From assembly GCA_913057725.1 (NCBI GenBank), contig CAJXOS010000065.1, forward strand, positions 1 through 32,218: 32,218 bases of DNA. Direction: 5' to 3'. This stretch comes from an uncultured Lewinella sp. GTDB lineage: Bacteria > Bacteroidota > Bacteroidia > Chitinophagales > Saprospiraceae. The position numbers were made by a program, and so were the translations under genes. Each line of letters begins with the position of its first letter. Position 1 is the stretch's first letter. The notes under the pieces were generated by a model. That model had not been told where the DNA came from, made no database searches, and was given only the letters and a program-made list of their open reading frames with translations. Positions 1 to 7,614 of this stretch are shown in pieces.

Positions 1-95
1 CGCGGAGGAAGGGGGTACGCAAAGACCACAGAGCGAAAGACCGCACAGGCAAACTTTGCGATCTTTGCGTGACACTTCGCGGGCTCTGCGTGAAC
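1..95. repeat. Left-edge CTTTGCG-type repeat with inverted arms
   Basis: This gene-free edge is built from short variants of a CTTTGCG/TCTGCG word in both orientations. A perfect 9-bp inverted pair, ACGCAAAGA at 17-25 and TCTTTGCGT at 62-70, can fold into a hairpin, and further related words (TTCGCGGGCTCTGCGTG) follow to about 95. Short intergenic repeats of this kind are common in many bacterial genomes. The element is cut by the window edge, so its full length is unknown. No open frame of interest was seen here. Confidence 0.45.
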
Positions 96-146
96 CCAAT
101 CCATATCTAAGCTGACGAGCTTTGCGGACAATTGCGCCCGGTGAAA

Positions 147-647
147 TTACTGCCACCCGCTAATGACAGCGCCCATGAGCATAAGCGTCAGGGCCCAGTA
201 GCCGGCGTGGATCCAGATGTACTTCCAGGGGCGGCGCTCAAATTGTGCGATGATGGCGATGATAGGCAAAGCAAAGGTAATCCCGGTCATCAGACCATGA
301 AGGGCACCGTGCTTGAAAGTGCGGAAGTTATCCCCGTAGTTGGCCATAAAATCCCCGATATACCGCATAATGTCCGAACCCTCTTCCCCGAAGCCCGGTT
401 CATTAACCAGGATGGAGTACAGGTGTCCCTGATGCACCACCAAAAAACTTAAGGTAAGAGAGGCCAGCAGCCCAAAAACGTAAGTCAGCCCGAAGATGAC
501 CAGCATATTGCCACTCTGCACTTGTTCTTCTGTGACGCCACTCGCCTGCATCCAGGCTTTGCCCAGTACTTTGGGGTTGTACCAAATCGCGCCAATAACC
601 AGCGGTATGAGCGCACTTACGGCGATTGCAATCCAGTTTATTTCCAT
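147..647 (-). CDS. DUF1761-family membrane protein
   Basis: A 166-residue integral membrane protein of unknown function. It opens with a hydrophobic helix (about residues 4-22) followed by an IWYNPKVLGKAWM stretch, which is typical of DUF1761 proteins. Three more hydrophobic segments lie at about 48-70, 112-133 and 143-163, giving roughly four membrane passes. The loop between helices 2 and 3 is acidic and contains the likely soluble part. The length fits the family. The ATG at 645-647 is the only sensible start. It is apparently monocistronic; a large inverted repeat lies about 60 bp upstream. The family name is recognised from the N-terminal pattern; no biochemical role is established. Confidence 0.75.
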   Translation of the reverse strand: MEINWIAIAVSALIPLVIGAIWYNPKVLGKAWMQASGVTEEQVQSGNMLVIFGLTYVFGLLASLTLSFLVVHQGHLYSILVNEPGFGEEGSDIMRYIGDFMANYGDNFRTFKHGALHGLMTGITFALPIIAIIAQFERRPWKYIWIHAGYWALTLMLMGAVISGWQ

Positions 648-707
648 GGTGATAAGGTTTTAGTCTGACTGAATATTTTGACGGAAATAGCGCCTATCGC
701 GCCACGC

Positions 708-809
708 GGTAGACCAGGCCGTTTTCTCCTTAAGGCTTTGCTAAATTTCAACACAACTTCCAATTTTTCAGCTGCTTACGAAATTTAGCAAAACCTCAAT
801 CGGTCTACC
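708..809. repeat. 102-bp nested inverted-repeat element
   Basis: An outer 8-bp pair, GGTAGACC (708-715) and GGTCTACC (802-809), encloses an inner pair at 733-749 and 780-796 that matches at 16 of 17 positions, with a core of TTTGCTAAATTTC against GAAATTTAGCAAA. The loop is 30 nt. Neither side has a proper T-tract, so a simple Rho-independent terminator is unlikely. It lies between the divergent starts of the DUF1761 gene and the NTF2-like gene. It could be a small MITE-like insertion or a structured RNA; only the symmetry is directly seen. Confidence 0.6.
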
Positions 810-903
810 TTATTTTGTTTCCGTCCCTAAAAATAGGCAAAAGGAAAAAACCCCTTCATTTTTTTTGAAAAAAGCCGGCCTCTTGCGAACTATTTCAGCG
901 TGC

Positions 904-918
904 AAACATTTAATGTTT
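904..918. promoter_or_regulatory. Palindromic operator-like site
   Basis: AAACATT-T-AATGTTT is a perfect 7-bp palindrome around one base, ending 21 nt before the ATG at 940. The position suits a repressor or activator site of the NTF2-like gene. No cognate regulator is encoded beside it, so the role is inference. Confidence 0.3.
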
Positions 919-939
919 AAACACCAAAATTAATCAATT

Positions 940-1296
940 ATGACTTACAAGGAAAAAGCACAGGATATTTACAACATGCTCGGACAGGGCAAATTAATGG
1001 ACGCTTTTGAGAAGTACTACGCAGAGGGCGTCATCATGGAAGAGCCAACGGGCAAGCGTACCGGCAAGGCTGCCTGCCGTGAATACGAGGAGCAGTTCCT
1101 CAACAACGTACAGGAGTTTCATGACTTGAAGGTACACAGCTTAACTTCAGACGAAGAAAACGGGATCACGACTGTTGAAAACATGATGGAAGTGACCTTC
1201 AAGGATGGCAACCGCGTTCAGATGGAGCAGGTGGCTGTACAGAAATGGGAAGGTGACCAGATCGTGCACGAGCGTTTTTACTATAACGCTGGTTAG
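940..1296 (+). CDS. SnoaL/NTF2-like small protein
   Basis: A 118-residue soluble protein with no signal peptide. Its pattern (helical N-terminus with DIYNMLGQGKLMDAFEKYYAEGV, then MEEPTGKRTGKAACREYEEQFL, then strands ending in VQKWEGDQIVHERFYYN) matches the cone-shaped SnoaL/NTF2 fold found in isomerases, hydrolases and many uncharacterised stress proteins. The length is typical. No catalytic residue can be assigned with confidence. It is a stand-alone gene on the plus strand between a divergent DUF1761 gene and a convergent dnaE. A 15-bp palindrome lies just upstream and a long hairpin follows the stop. The substrate is unknown. Confidence 0.75.
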   Translation: MTYKEKAQDIYNMLGQGKLMDAFEKYYAEGVIMEEPTGKRTGKAACREYEEQFLNNVQEFHDLKVHSLTSDEENGITTVENMMEVTFKDGNRVQMEQVAVQKWEGDQIVHERFYYNAG

Positions 1297-1309
1297 ATTT
1301 TTTCTTAAG

Positions 1310-1388
1310 CTATACCGACGATGAAGTGGTTTGGGGTTACTGACGCTATCGGTCAGCACAGGCCCAAGCCACTTCGCGTCATGTATAG
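1310..1388. terminator. Long imperfect hairpin between convergent genes
   Basis: Successive complementary blocks pair across this interval: CTATAC (1310-1315) with GTATAG (1383-1388), GACG with CGTC, GAAGTGG (1323-1329) with CCACTTC (1369-1375), TGGG with CCCA, and an apical CTGAC/GTCAG. It fills the gap between the stops of the NTF2-like gene and dnaE. It may work as a bidirectional transcription end or RNA-protecting structure. An ATTTTTTC tract lies just before it on the plus strand rather than after it, so it is not a textbook intrinsic terminator. Confidence 0.5.
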
Positions 1389-1392
1389 AGCG

Positions 1393-4300
1393 TTAATCAT
1401 CATCCTTCTTTCGCCCAAACAAACGATCCACCTCCTCCTGGCCCGGATGTGGCTGCCGGGTAATGACCTGATGATCATGGCTCAGGCCCCGCTTAAGATG
1501 ACGGAAGGATGGACTGACAGTAGAGTCTTCATAACGTGGATCACTTAGCATAGGAAGTTTAGCTAGCTTCTTGATCTCCAAGTAAGGGTAACCAAATTCG
1601 ACTATGATCTTGCCGTACATGAGATAGCAACCAGCTCCCTGGAAAGGATAAGCCTTGAGCTGTTGCGGAAAATGGACACTATCGAAAAGCCTACCCTGGG
1701 CGTCAATCCAGGTTCCGTAATTCATCATGCCCTTGAGCGTAGGCACGTCTTTGATACAGATCAGATACCCCACTATGCGAATGTGCTGCCCCTCGTGTTG
1801 GAGGAAGTTCTGGACGAGCACTGGCCCGCGGAAATCTGTTTTGAGCAATTCAAAAGGAGAGTAGCTGACCATAAAGCCCAGATGTTCCAGTTCGTCGAAG
1901 GCATTTTCGATAGCCGTACTGTCTAGGCGAGGCAAGTGGAGTGGCTTGCGTTCACAATCAAAAAGCGCCATTTGTTGTTTAGGAGCGATGCGTTTACTCA
2001 GCATGCGGGCATCAATTAGTAGGTGCTGTTTGGATCTGCCAGTAAAGCGAAAAGCTTGCAAGAAGATCAATGTCTGGACCGACTCTACCCCAACGGATAC
2101 GCGTTTGAGGAAATCTTCTAATGATTGATAAGGGCCGTGCTGCTCACGTTCGTTGACAATAGCCTCGGCCTCTTTACGGGCTAATCCCTTGATGTGCTGG
2201 AGCCCTAGATAGACCTGTTGTCCTTGTAGTGAGGTGGTGACGATAGAATGATTAACACAAGGTAGCTCGATGATACCGCCCGCCATGCGCGCCTCGTGTA
2301 TGTAAACCTCTGTGCGGTAGAAACCACCAAAGTTATTAATGACAGCTACGCAAAACTCCAGTGGGTAGTAGACCTTGAGGTACAGACTCTGGTAGCTCTC
2401 CACGGCGTAGGATGCAGAATGAGCCTTGCAAAAGGAATAACCGGCAAAGGACTCAATCTGACAGTACACCTCTTTAACAAGCGCTAGCGGATAGCCTTTG
2501 GCTCGGCAGTTAGCAAAGAACTGCTCCTTGATAGCCCCTAGCTGCTGAGCGGATTCTTTTTTGCCCGTCATAGAGCGCCGGAGTATATCGGCATCAGCCA
2601 GGCTAAGGCCGCCAAAATGGTGAGCTATTTTGAGTACATCTTCCTGATAGACCATCACGCCATAGGTTTCACCCAACTGTTCGGCAAAGACGGGGTGTGG
2701 GTACTCAAAGCTACTAGGATCATTGTGTCGGCGGACATACTCGCGCAGCATACCCGATTGTGCAACGCCTGGGCGAATGACGGAGGAGGCAGCGACTAGG
2801 GTCTCGTAGTCTTTACAGTTGAGCCGACGCAGCAGCCCCCGCATAGCTGGGCTTTCGATATAGAAACAACCAAGCGTATTGCCAACTCTTAAGTGATCAT
2901 TCACTTGCTCATCACGTTTGCATTTGTCGATATTAAAAATGTCGACGTCCACGTCTTGGTTTTCTTTCACCAGTTGTACACAGTCGTAGATGTGCCCGAT
3001 ACCACGTTGACTAAGGATGTCGAGTTTCTCAAAGCCAATACGCTCACCAATGTACATGTCAAATTGGGCGGTCTGGAAGCCTTTGGGGGGCATCTCCAGA
3101 GCGGTATAGTAGGTGAGGGGCTTTTCGCTGATGAGAATACCGCAAGAGTGTAGCGAACGCATATTGGGAAAGCCCTTAAGACGAACGGCATAATGATGGA
3201 TCCTTTGAACAACTTGATCCTTCTGATGCTGATCAATAGGCTTGCGCGTGAGCTGGTCAATCTCGCGTTTAGATAACCCAAAAACCTTGCCCAGTTCCCG
3301 AAAGGTACTGCGGTATTTGAAGGTGCCAATGGTGCCAATGAAGGCAGTGCAGTCGGTGTCGAATCGTTTGAAGACGTAGTCCAGAATGGTATCGCGTTCT
3401 TTCCAACTCCAATCGATATCAAAATCGGGCGGACTCAGGCGGGAAGGGTTAAGAAAGCGTTCGAAATAAAGGTTAAGCTCCAGCGGGCAAACATCACTTA
3501 TGCCCAAGCAGAAGCTTACAATACTATTGGCACCACTACCACGCCCCACATGGTAGAAGCCTCTGCTTTTACTGTAGCGAATGATGTCCCAAGTGATAAG
3601 GAAATAAGCGGTGAAGTGCAGGTTGTCAATGATAGCCAGCTCTTTTTCTATTCGCGCTCTGGCAGCCGGATGTTTTTTGCCGTAGCGCTGTTCCAAACCA
3701 GCATAGGCCAGGTTCTCCAGTAGGAGCTTATCACTGTAGCGACTCCCCGTGTAAGTTTGCTTGTTTTTTGGTGCTTTGAAGTCGAAGTCAAAGTTACAGT
3801 CGGCTATAAACTGCTGGTTGTTCAAAATGAGCTGCGGGTAGTTTTGGTAGATGCTTAATAGTTGATCAGGCGTGAGCAAATGCTCATCTGGGCGAGCGTA
3901 GCCAAACTGCTGCACCTTGCTAAAGAGCGTATTATTATCAATAGCGCGTAACACCAAATGGAAATGATGATCCATCTCTTGCCGAAAAGTAATGCTGGGC
4001 AAAGCAACGAAATAACGGAGCTCCCGCTTGCTGAGCCGATACAACTGATTAACCTGATGCGGACGGACACCATAAAATTCATTATCGCGTAGCCGTTGCT
4101 CTTTTCCTGGCATCCAGGGGTAAACAATGTAGGCCTGCTGAAAAGGAGGAGGCGTTTCCGGTAGGGGAAGCTTGTGGATATTATGGTGAGAAAGAAAAGT
4201 ATTCAGTTCACGCAGCCCTTCAGCGTTCCGCGCATAACCAATATAGAGTAGCTGATTGCTACGGTTGACTCGAAACTCCATGCCGATAATGGCTTTGATA

Positions 4301-4464
4301 TCGCGTTGTACACAAGCCCACAGGAAGTCGTAGATGCCTGTCGTGGTATTGATGTCTGTTAGGCCAATAGCCTCATAACCCAGATCGGCTGCCTCTTGGA
4401 CCAACTCTTCCGGACGTAGCGTACCGTAGCGCAAACTGTGCCAACTCTTGCAGTTGAGTAACAT
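1393..4464 (-). CDS. dnaE: DNA polymerase III alpha subunit, short accessory (DnaE2/ImuC-like) form
   Basis: A C-family DNA polymerase of 1023 residues, shorter than typical replicative alpha subunits and in the size range of accessory error-prone DnaE proteins. Order seen: PHP domain (1-220), polymerase core with GRGSGANS (308-314), the catalytic PDFDID motif (Asp349 and Asp351) and third Asp482 in KLDILSQ, PGVAQSG and YQEDVLKIA motifs, helix-hairpin region, and a C-terminal OB-like part (about 905-990). A QMALF motif at 831-835 fits the beta-clamp consensus QxxLF. The PHP entry reads NCKSWHSLRYG in place of the usual HxHS motif, so PHP metal binding looks degenerate. It lies 3 bp behind dinB, suggesting coupled expression and a translesion role. 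The function as a second, non-replicative polymerase is inferred. Confidence 0.88.
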   Translation of the reverse strand: MLLNCKSWHSLRYGTLRPEELVQEAADLGYEAIGLTDINTTTGIYDFLWACVQRDIKAIIGMEFRVNRSNQLLYIGYARNAEGLRELNTFLSHHNIHKLPLPETPPPFQQAYIVYPWMPGKEQRLRDNEFYGVRPHQVNQLYRLSKRELRYFVALPSITFRQEMDHHFHLVLRAIDNNTLFSKVQQFGYARPDEHLLTPDQLLSIYQNYPQLILNNQQFIADCNFDFDFKAPKNKQTYTGSRYSDKLLLENLAYAGLEQRYGKKHPAARARIEKELAIIDNLHFTAYFLITWDIIRYSKSRGFYHVGRGSGANSIVSFCLGISDVCPLELNLYFERFLNPSRLSPPDFDIDWSWKERDTILDYVFKRFDTDCTAFIGTIGTFKYRSTFRELGKVFGLSKREIDQLTRKPIDQHQKDQVVQRIHHYAVRLKGFPNMRSLHSCGILISEKPLTYYTALEMPPKGFQTAQFDMYIGERIGFEKLDILSQRGIGHIYDCVQLVKENQDVDVDIFNIDKCKRDEQVNDHLRVGNTLGCFYIESPAMRGLLRRLNCKDYETLVAASSVIRPGVAQSGMLREYVRRHNDPSSFEYPHPVFAEQLGETYGVMVYQEDVLKIAHHFGGLSLADADILRRSMTGKKESAQQLGAIKEQFFANCRAKGYPLALVKEVYCQIESFAGYSFCKAHSASYAVESYQSLYLKVYYPLEFCVAVINNFGGFYRTEVYIHEARMAGGIIELPCVNHSIVTTSLQGQQVYLGLQHIKGLARKEAEAIVNEREQHGPYQSLEDFLKRVSVGVESVQTLIFLQAFRFTGRSKQHLLIDARMLSKRIAPKQQMALFDCERKPLHLPRLDSTAIENAFDELEHLGFMVSYSPFELLKTDFRGPVLVQNFLQHEGQHIRIVGYLICIKDVPTLKGMMNYGTWIDAQGRLFDSVHFPQQLKAYPFQGAGCYLMYGKIIVEFGYPYLEIKKLAKLPMLSDPRYEDSTVSPSFRHLKRGLSHDHQVITRQPHPGQEEVDRLFGRKKDDD

Positions 4465-4467
4465 GGC

Positions 4468-5637
4468 TCAATGCTTTGGCGATTGCTCATCAGGAGCGGG
4501 TAGGGTAGCGGCTCGCTGAATGATACCTTTACCAAACTTCTTACGCACTTCGTCTAGGGCATTATTGAGTGCGGTTTGGTGGCCTGTGTCTTCAAAAAGG
4601 TCCATCTGCACAAAACCACTCACCAAGCCAGAAAACTTTACACCAACTAGCCGAATCAGCATCCTCCGTTCGTACAGTTGGTCAAAGAGCTCGTGTACGA
4701 TTCGGATGAGTTGTTGGTCGTTGGCGGTATATGCTATTCGGCGTTGTTTGGTGTGTGTGTCAAAGTTGGTGTAACGAAGCTTTACGGTCACAATAGAGGT
4801 CAGCTTGCGGGACTGTCGAAGCTCAAAGGCCAGCCCTACTGTAAGCTTGAGCAGCTGCGCACGCAGATAAGGTATATCAATAGTATCTTGACTAAAAGTG
4901 CGTTCCGCTGAGGTCGATTTTTTCTCATTGTAAGGGACAATGGGGCGATCATCAATTCCATTGGCGCGTTCCCAGATGGTGCGCCCGTTTTTGCCCAGGA
5001 GCTGTTCCATGAATGCTACAGGCATCCCCGCCAGCGTACTAATTCTGCGGATACCTGAACGTGATAGTAGACGAAAAGTCTGTTTCCCAATTTGAGGAAT
5101 CTTACTTACCGATAGCGGATCCAGAAATGGCCGTACTTCTTCAGGGGCCACCTCCAGCTTAGCACGGGGTTTACCTTCATTAGTAGCCATCTTGGCCACC
5201 GTTTTATTGATAGAAAGCCCAAAACTGATGTCCAAACCAGACTCCCTATGGATCATCTCCTCCAGTTTTCTGGCCCAGAGGTAACTGGTGAAAAAGGTAT
5301 CCATGCCAGTAAGGTCGATATAGAACTCATCAATCGATGCCTTCTCAAAGCAGGGCGATTGCTCGCGAATAATCGTCGTGATCAATTTGGAGTAATTAGA
5401 ATACATATCCATATCACCCCGGATGACGAGCGCATCGGGGCAGCGTTGCAACGCATAGCGAATGGGCATAGCCGAACGTACACCAAAGTGGCGTGCCTCA
5501 TACGAACAGGAGGCCACCACTCCACGACCAGATTTACCGCCTACAATGACGGGTTTACCCTTCAGCCGGCTATCGCGCAACAACTCGCAGGCCACAAAGA
5601 AGCAATCCAGATCCAGGTGAATAACACTCCGGTTCAT
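4468..5637 (-). CDS. dinB: Y-family DNA polymerase IV (DinB)
   Basis: A 389-residue translesion polymerase. Catalytic residues are intact: Asp9 and Asp11 in HLDLDCFF, with Phe14 as likely steric gate, and Asp103-Glu104 in the SIDEFYIDLTG motif. The palm, fingers and thumb (DPLSVSKIPQIGK helix-hairpin region at 173-185) are followed by a little-finger domain and a QMDLF clamp-binding motif at 344-348. Because the acidic residues are present, this is an active DinB and not a catalytically dead ImuB. The start ATG overlaps the stop of the 103-residue upstream gene by 4 bp, and dnaE begins 3 bp after its stop, so the three are very likely one transcript. SOS-type induction is plausible but no LexA gene is present here. 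Confidence 0.93.
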   Translation of the reverse strand: MNRSVIHLDLDCFFVACELLRDSRLKGKPVIVGGKSGRGVVASCSYEARHFGVRSAMPIRYALQRCPDALVIRGDMDMYSNYSKLITTIIREQSPCFEKASIDEFYIDLTGMDTFFTSYLWARKLEEMIHRESGLDISFGLSINKTVAKMATNEGKPRAKLEVAPEEVRPFLDPLSVSKIPQIGKQTFRLLSRSGIRRISTLAGMPVAFMEQLLGKNGRTIWERANGIDDRPIVPYNEKKSTSAERTFSQDTIDIPYLRAQLLKLTVGLAFELRQSRKLTSIVTVKLRYTNFDTHTKQRRIAYTANDQQLIRIVHELFDQLYERRMLIRLVGVKFSGLVSGFVQMDLFEDTGHQTALNNALDEVRKKFGKGIIQRAATLPAPDEQSPKH

Positions 5638-5945
5638 TGCTCTAGCTTTAGGAAAGCAATGCGAATAGCTTCGGCGGCAGCTTCTCGGTGGCTTGTGAAA
5701 TTACGAGCGTGCTGTACTAGCTGGTCAGCAGCATGCAGTTCATAATACCAGTCTTTCCGGTTCGGCAGTTCGTACTGAGTTACGGTGAGTTCAAAACCTT
5801 GCGTCTGCAGATAGGCAATGACGGCCTTCGGTTGGGTGATTTTACGAGTCCAGTGACCTATATACCGTTCTTGAAAATACAGCAGGCACGCAGCAACTGC
5901 GCATGGGGCGTCCTCACGGAGCTCCATCCAATAATGTTTGTTCAT
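5634..5945 (-). CDS. Unknown 103-residue protein heading the dinB-dnaE operon
   Basis: A small soluble protein without signal peptide or membrane helix. The N-terminal half includes a cysteine-containing hydrophobic stretch (CAVAACLLYF, about 14-23); the middle is rich in aromatic residues (KDWYYELHAADQ) and the C-terminus is a predicted helix (HREAAAEAIRIAFLKLEQ). I do not recognise a family. It ends in an ATGA overlap with dinB, so its translation is probably coupled to that of the polymerase. In ImuA-ImuB-DnaE2 cassettes this position is taken by a RecA-like protein, and in many Bacteroidota dinB-dnaE loci by a LexA/S24-type repressor; this protein is too short for either and shows no Walker motif. 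It could be a polymerase accessory factor. Function unknown. Confidence 0.7.
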   Translation of the reverse strand: MNKHYWMELREDAPCAVAACLLYFQERYIGHWTRKITQPKAVIAYLQTQGFELTVTQYELPNRKDWYYELHAADQLVQHARNFTSHREAAAEAIRIAFLKLEQ

Positions 5946-6340
5946 CTTTTATGGCTGATTCTTCCTCTTTTCGCGTATCCCTTCTGCTGCTGAATCGGAG
6001 GCAAGTAGCCTGTGCCTTATTGTTTATGTAGGCACAGTAGTGGTTGGATGGGCAAGATAGGCGTATTTTTAAATGTTTTAAAATATTTATTTGTTAAAAT
6101 ATTTGTTTATTTTATTTATTGCCGTATTATTGTAGTGCGGCATATGCCAAGCGCGTTTTCAATACTAGCTCAGGATTACGCTAAGATCAATTCAGTACTC
6201 CACTCATAAACCCCTGAGCTTTCCTCTTTTACATAGGCTGTTATTGGGCTACTTCCTAAGTGGAGTAGGAGACGGTATTTTACATGGTCTCTTACGATCC
6301 ACTAGGGTGGGGGAAGTAGTATACCTAATAGCTGTTGGGT
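5946..6340. promoter_or_regulatory. Regulatory region upstream of the polymerase operon
   Basis: No gene is supported in this stretch. It holds an 8-bp inverted repeat, CTGTGCCT (6010-6017) and AGGCACAG (6030-6037) with a 12-nt spacer, about 65 bp upstream of the operon start. An AT-rich block follows, containing two near-identical 15-mers, TTAAAATATTTATTT (6078-6092) and TTAAAATATTTGTTT (6094-6108), with a 16-bp period. A further stem (TAGGAGAC at 6266-6273 with GTCTCTTA at 6287-6294, one wobble) lies upstream. The inverted repeat is a candidate damage-response operator and the AT block a candidate activator site or UP-like element. These roles are inferred from position only. Confidence 0.35.
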
Positions 6341-6374
6341 GTCTGGTTGGTCGGAGTCGAGGGTGGGAACTTTA

Positions 6375-6569
6375 GCCCACCCACAGGTGGGCGTGTTGAA
6401 TACTTTAAACTGTTTCCGGAGTTGTATTCAATCAATCGTATTCTTTTGGGGTCTTCCCACCAGTCGGCGGGTCGCTACGTTTCGCAGCTCGCTATTCGCT
6501 CGGCTACCCGCCAGCTGGCGGGCAGTCCCACGCCAAGGGCGTGGCTGCTTCACATCGCTAGCCCGGGCT
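6375..6569. repeat. Cluster of REP-like GC-rich palindromes
   Basis: Several palindromes sit within 200 bp of non-coding DNA: GCCCACC/GGTGGGC (6375-6392), an imperfect CCCACCAGTCGGCGGG (6456-6471), the perfect CCCGCCAGCTGGCGGG (6507-6522), CCACGCC/GGCGTGG (6528-6544) and AGCCCGGGCT (6560-6569). The second and third are 13/16 identical copies of one word. The joining sequence (TCGCAGCTCGCTATTCGCTC) is of a kind often found in dispersed bacterial intergenic repeats. Open frames across it have no protein-like composition. The cluster lies directly upstream of the PhyH-like gene. Confidence 0.5.
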
Positions 6570-6638
6570 TATTACAAGATTTATCCAGGAACTCATTATC
6601 TTAATCCATCCATATTAAAAGGCTAAAGCACATTCATC

Positions 6639-7610
6639 GTGAAGCAGAACGAACCCAGCATGATCCCGGATAATCAGCATAAGGACATTCCAGGAAACCC
6701 GTCTACGGCTAAGAGTAGCGTGATGAAGCTTCGGGAGTCCGCTACACCAGAATCACTTCGGGTACTGACTATGGAACAGTGGAAGTTTTGGCGCGACAAT
6801 GGCTATGTCGTAATCAAAAATGCAGTGCCCCGAGCACAAGCCGAACAGACAGCAACCTTCCTTTGGGAGTTTGAAGAAAAGAACCCCAACGATCCCGTCA
6901 GCTGGTATACGGCACCACGTGCTGAAATGCAGATGAAGGAGTTAGTAGGTACGGGCATGGTAGAGGTGTACAACAATCAGCACCTTTGGAATAATCGACA
7001 GATGAGGCGGGTTTATGATGCCTTCGTTGATATATGGGGCACTGAAAAATTATGGGTAACCATTGATCGAGCCAATCTCAACTTCCCCATGCAGCCAGGA
7101 CATGAGTATAAGGGTTTTATTCACTGGGATTACGATCCGGAAACCAAGCCACAGAATGTACAAGGTGTGTTAGCCCTTTCCGATCAAACAGACGAAAACA
7201 TGGGAGGCTTTCAGTGCATTCCCTGGTTGTTTAGAAACTATGATGAATGGAAGCTAAGCCAGCCAGATGATCGCAATCGTTTCCAACCTGATACAACAGA
7301 CTTAGAAGACAAGATTGTAAAGGTACCACTGGAAGCAGGTGATCTATTGATCTTCAATAGCCTGGAGCCGCACGGAATACGCCCGAATCACTCTGATCGT
7401 AAGGTGAGAATTGCACAGTACATCTCCATGATGCCAGCGCAAGAAGACAATGATGCGCTGCGAGATTGGCGTGTTAATTCCTGGAAGCATCGTATCGCTC
7501 CAGAAGGCTATGCCTTCCCCGGTGATCCCCGCAACTGGGAACAGACGAAGTATGATACAGCAGTGCTTTCTGACTTGGGCGAAAAACTGCTGGGTTTAGC
7601 CAAATGGTAG
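6639..7610 (+). CDS. Phytanoyl-CoA dioxygenase (PhyH) family protein
   Basis: A 323-residue cytosolic Fe(II)/2-oxoglutarate-dependent oxygenase. The metal triad is visible as His162 and Asp164 in GFIHWDYD and His245 in FNSLEPHGIRPN; Arg254 or Arg257 could bind 2-oxoglutarate. The preceding EQWKFWRDNGYVVIKNAV (46-63) is the typical PhyH entry. The family hydroxylates small molecules or fatty acyl chains; the substrate here cannot be read from sequence. The reported start is a GTG at 6639. ATGs at 6660 and 6723 are alternatives, and the conserved part begins after the second, so the first 28 residues are uncertain. It converges on the nucleoside hydrolase gene with only 4 bp between stops. Confidence 0.85.
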   Translation: MKQNEPSMIPDNQHKDIPGNPSTAKSSVMKLRESATPESLRVLTMEQWKFWRDNGYVVIKNAVPRAQAEQTATFLWEFEEKNPNDPVSWYTAPRAEMQMKELVGTGMVEVYNNQHLWNNRQMRRVYDAFVDIWGTEKLWVTIDRANLNFPMQPGHEYKGFIHWDYDPETKPQNVQGVLALSDQTDENMGGFQCIPWLFRNYDEWKLSQPDDRNRFQPDTTDLEDKIVKVPLEAGDLLIFNSLEPHGIRPNHSDRKVRIAQYISMMPAQEDNDALRDWRVNSWKHRIAPEGYAFPGDPRNWEQTKYDTAVLSDLGEKLLGLAKW

Positions 7611-7614
7611 TAGC

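Noticed and set aside
1393..4464. The dnaE gene as the main replicative polymerase
   Set aside because: It is short, has a degenerate PHP start and is tightly linked to dinB; the replicative copy is more likely elsewhere.
6335..6626. Two overlapping plus-strand frames before the PhyH-like gene
   Set aside because: They run through a cluster of palindromes, overlap each other in different frames, and have no family features.
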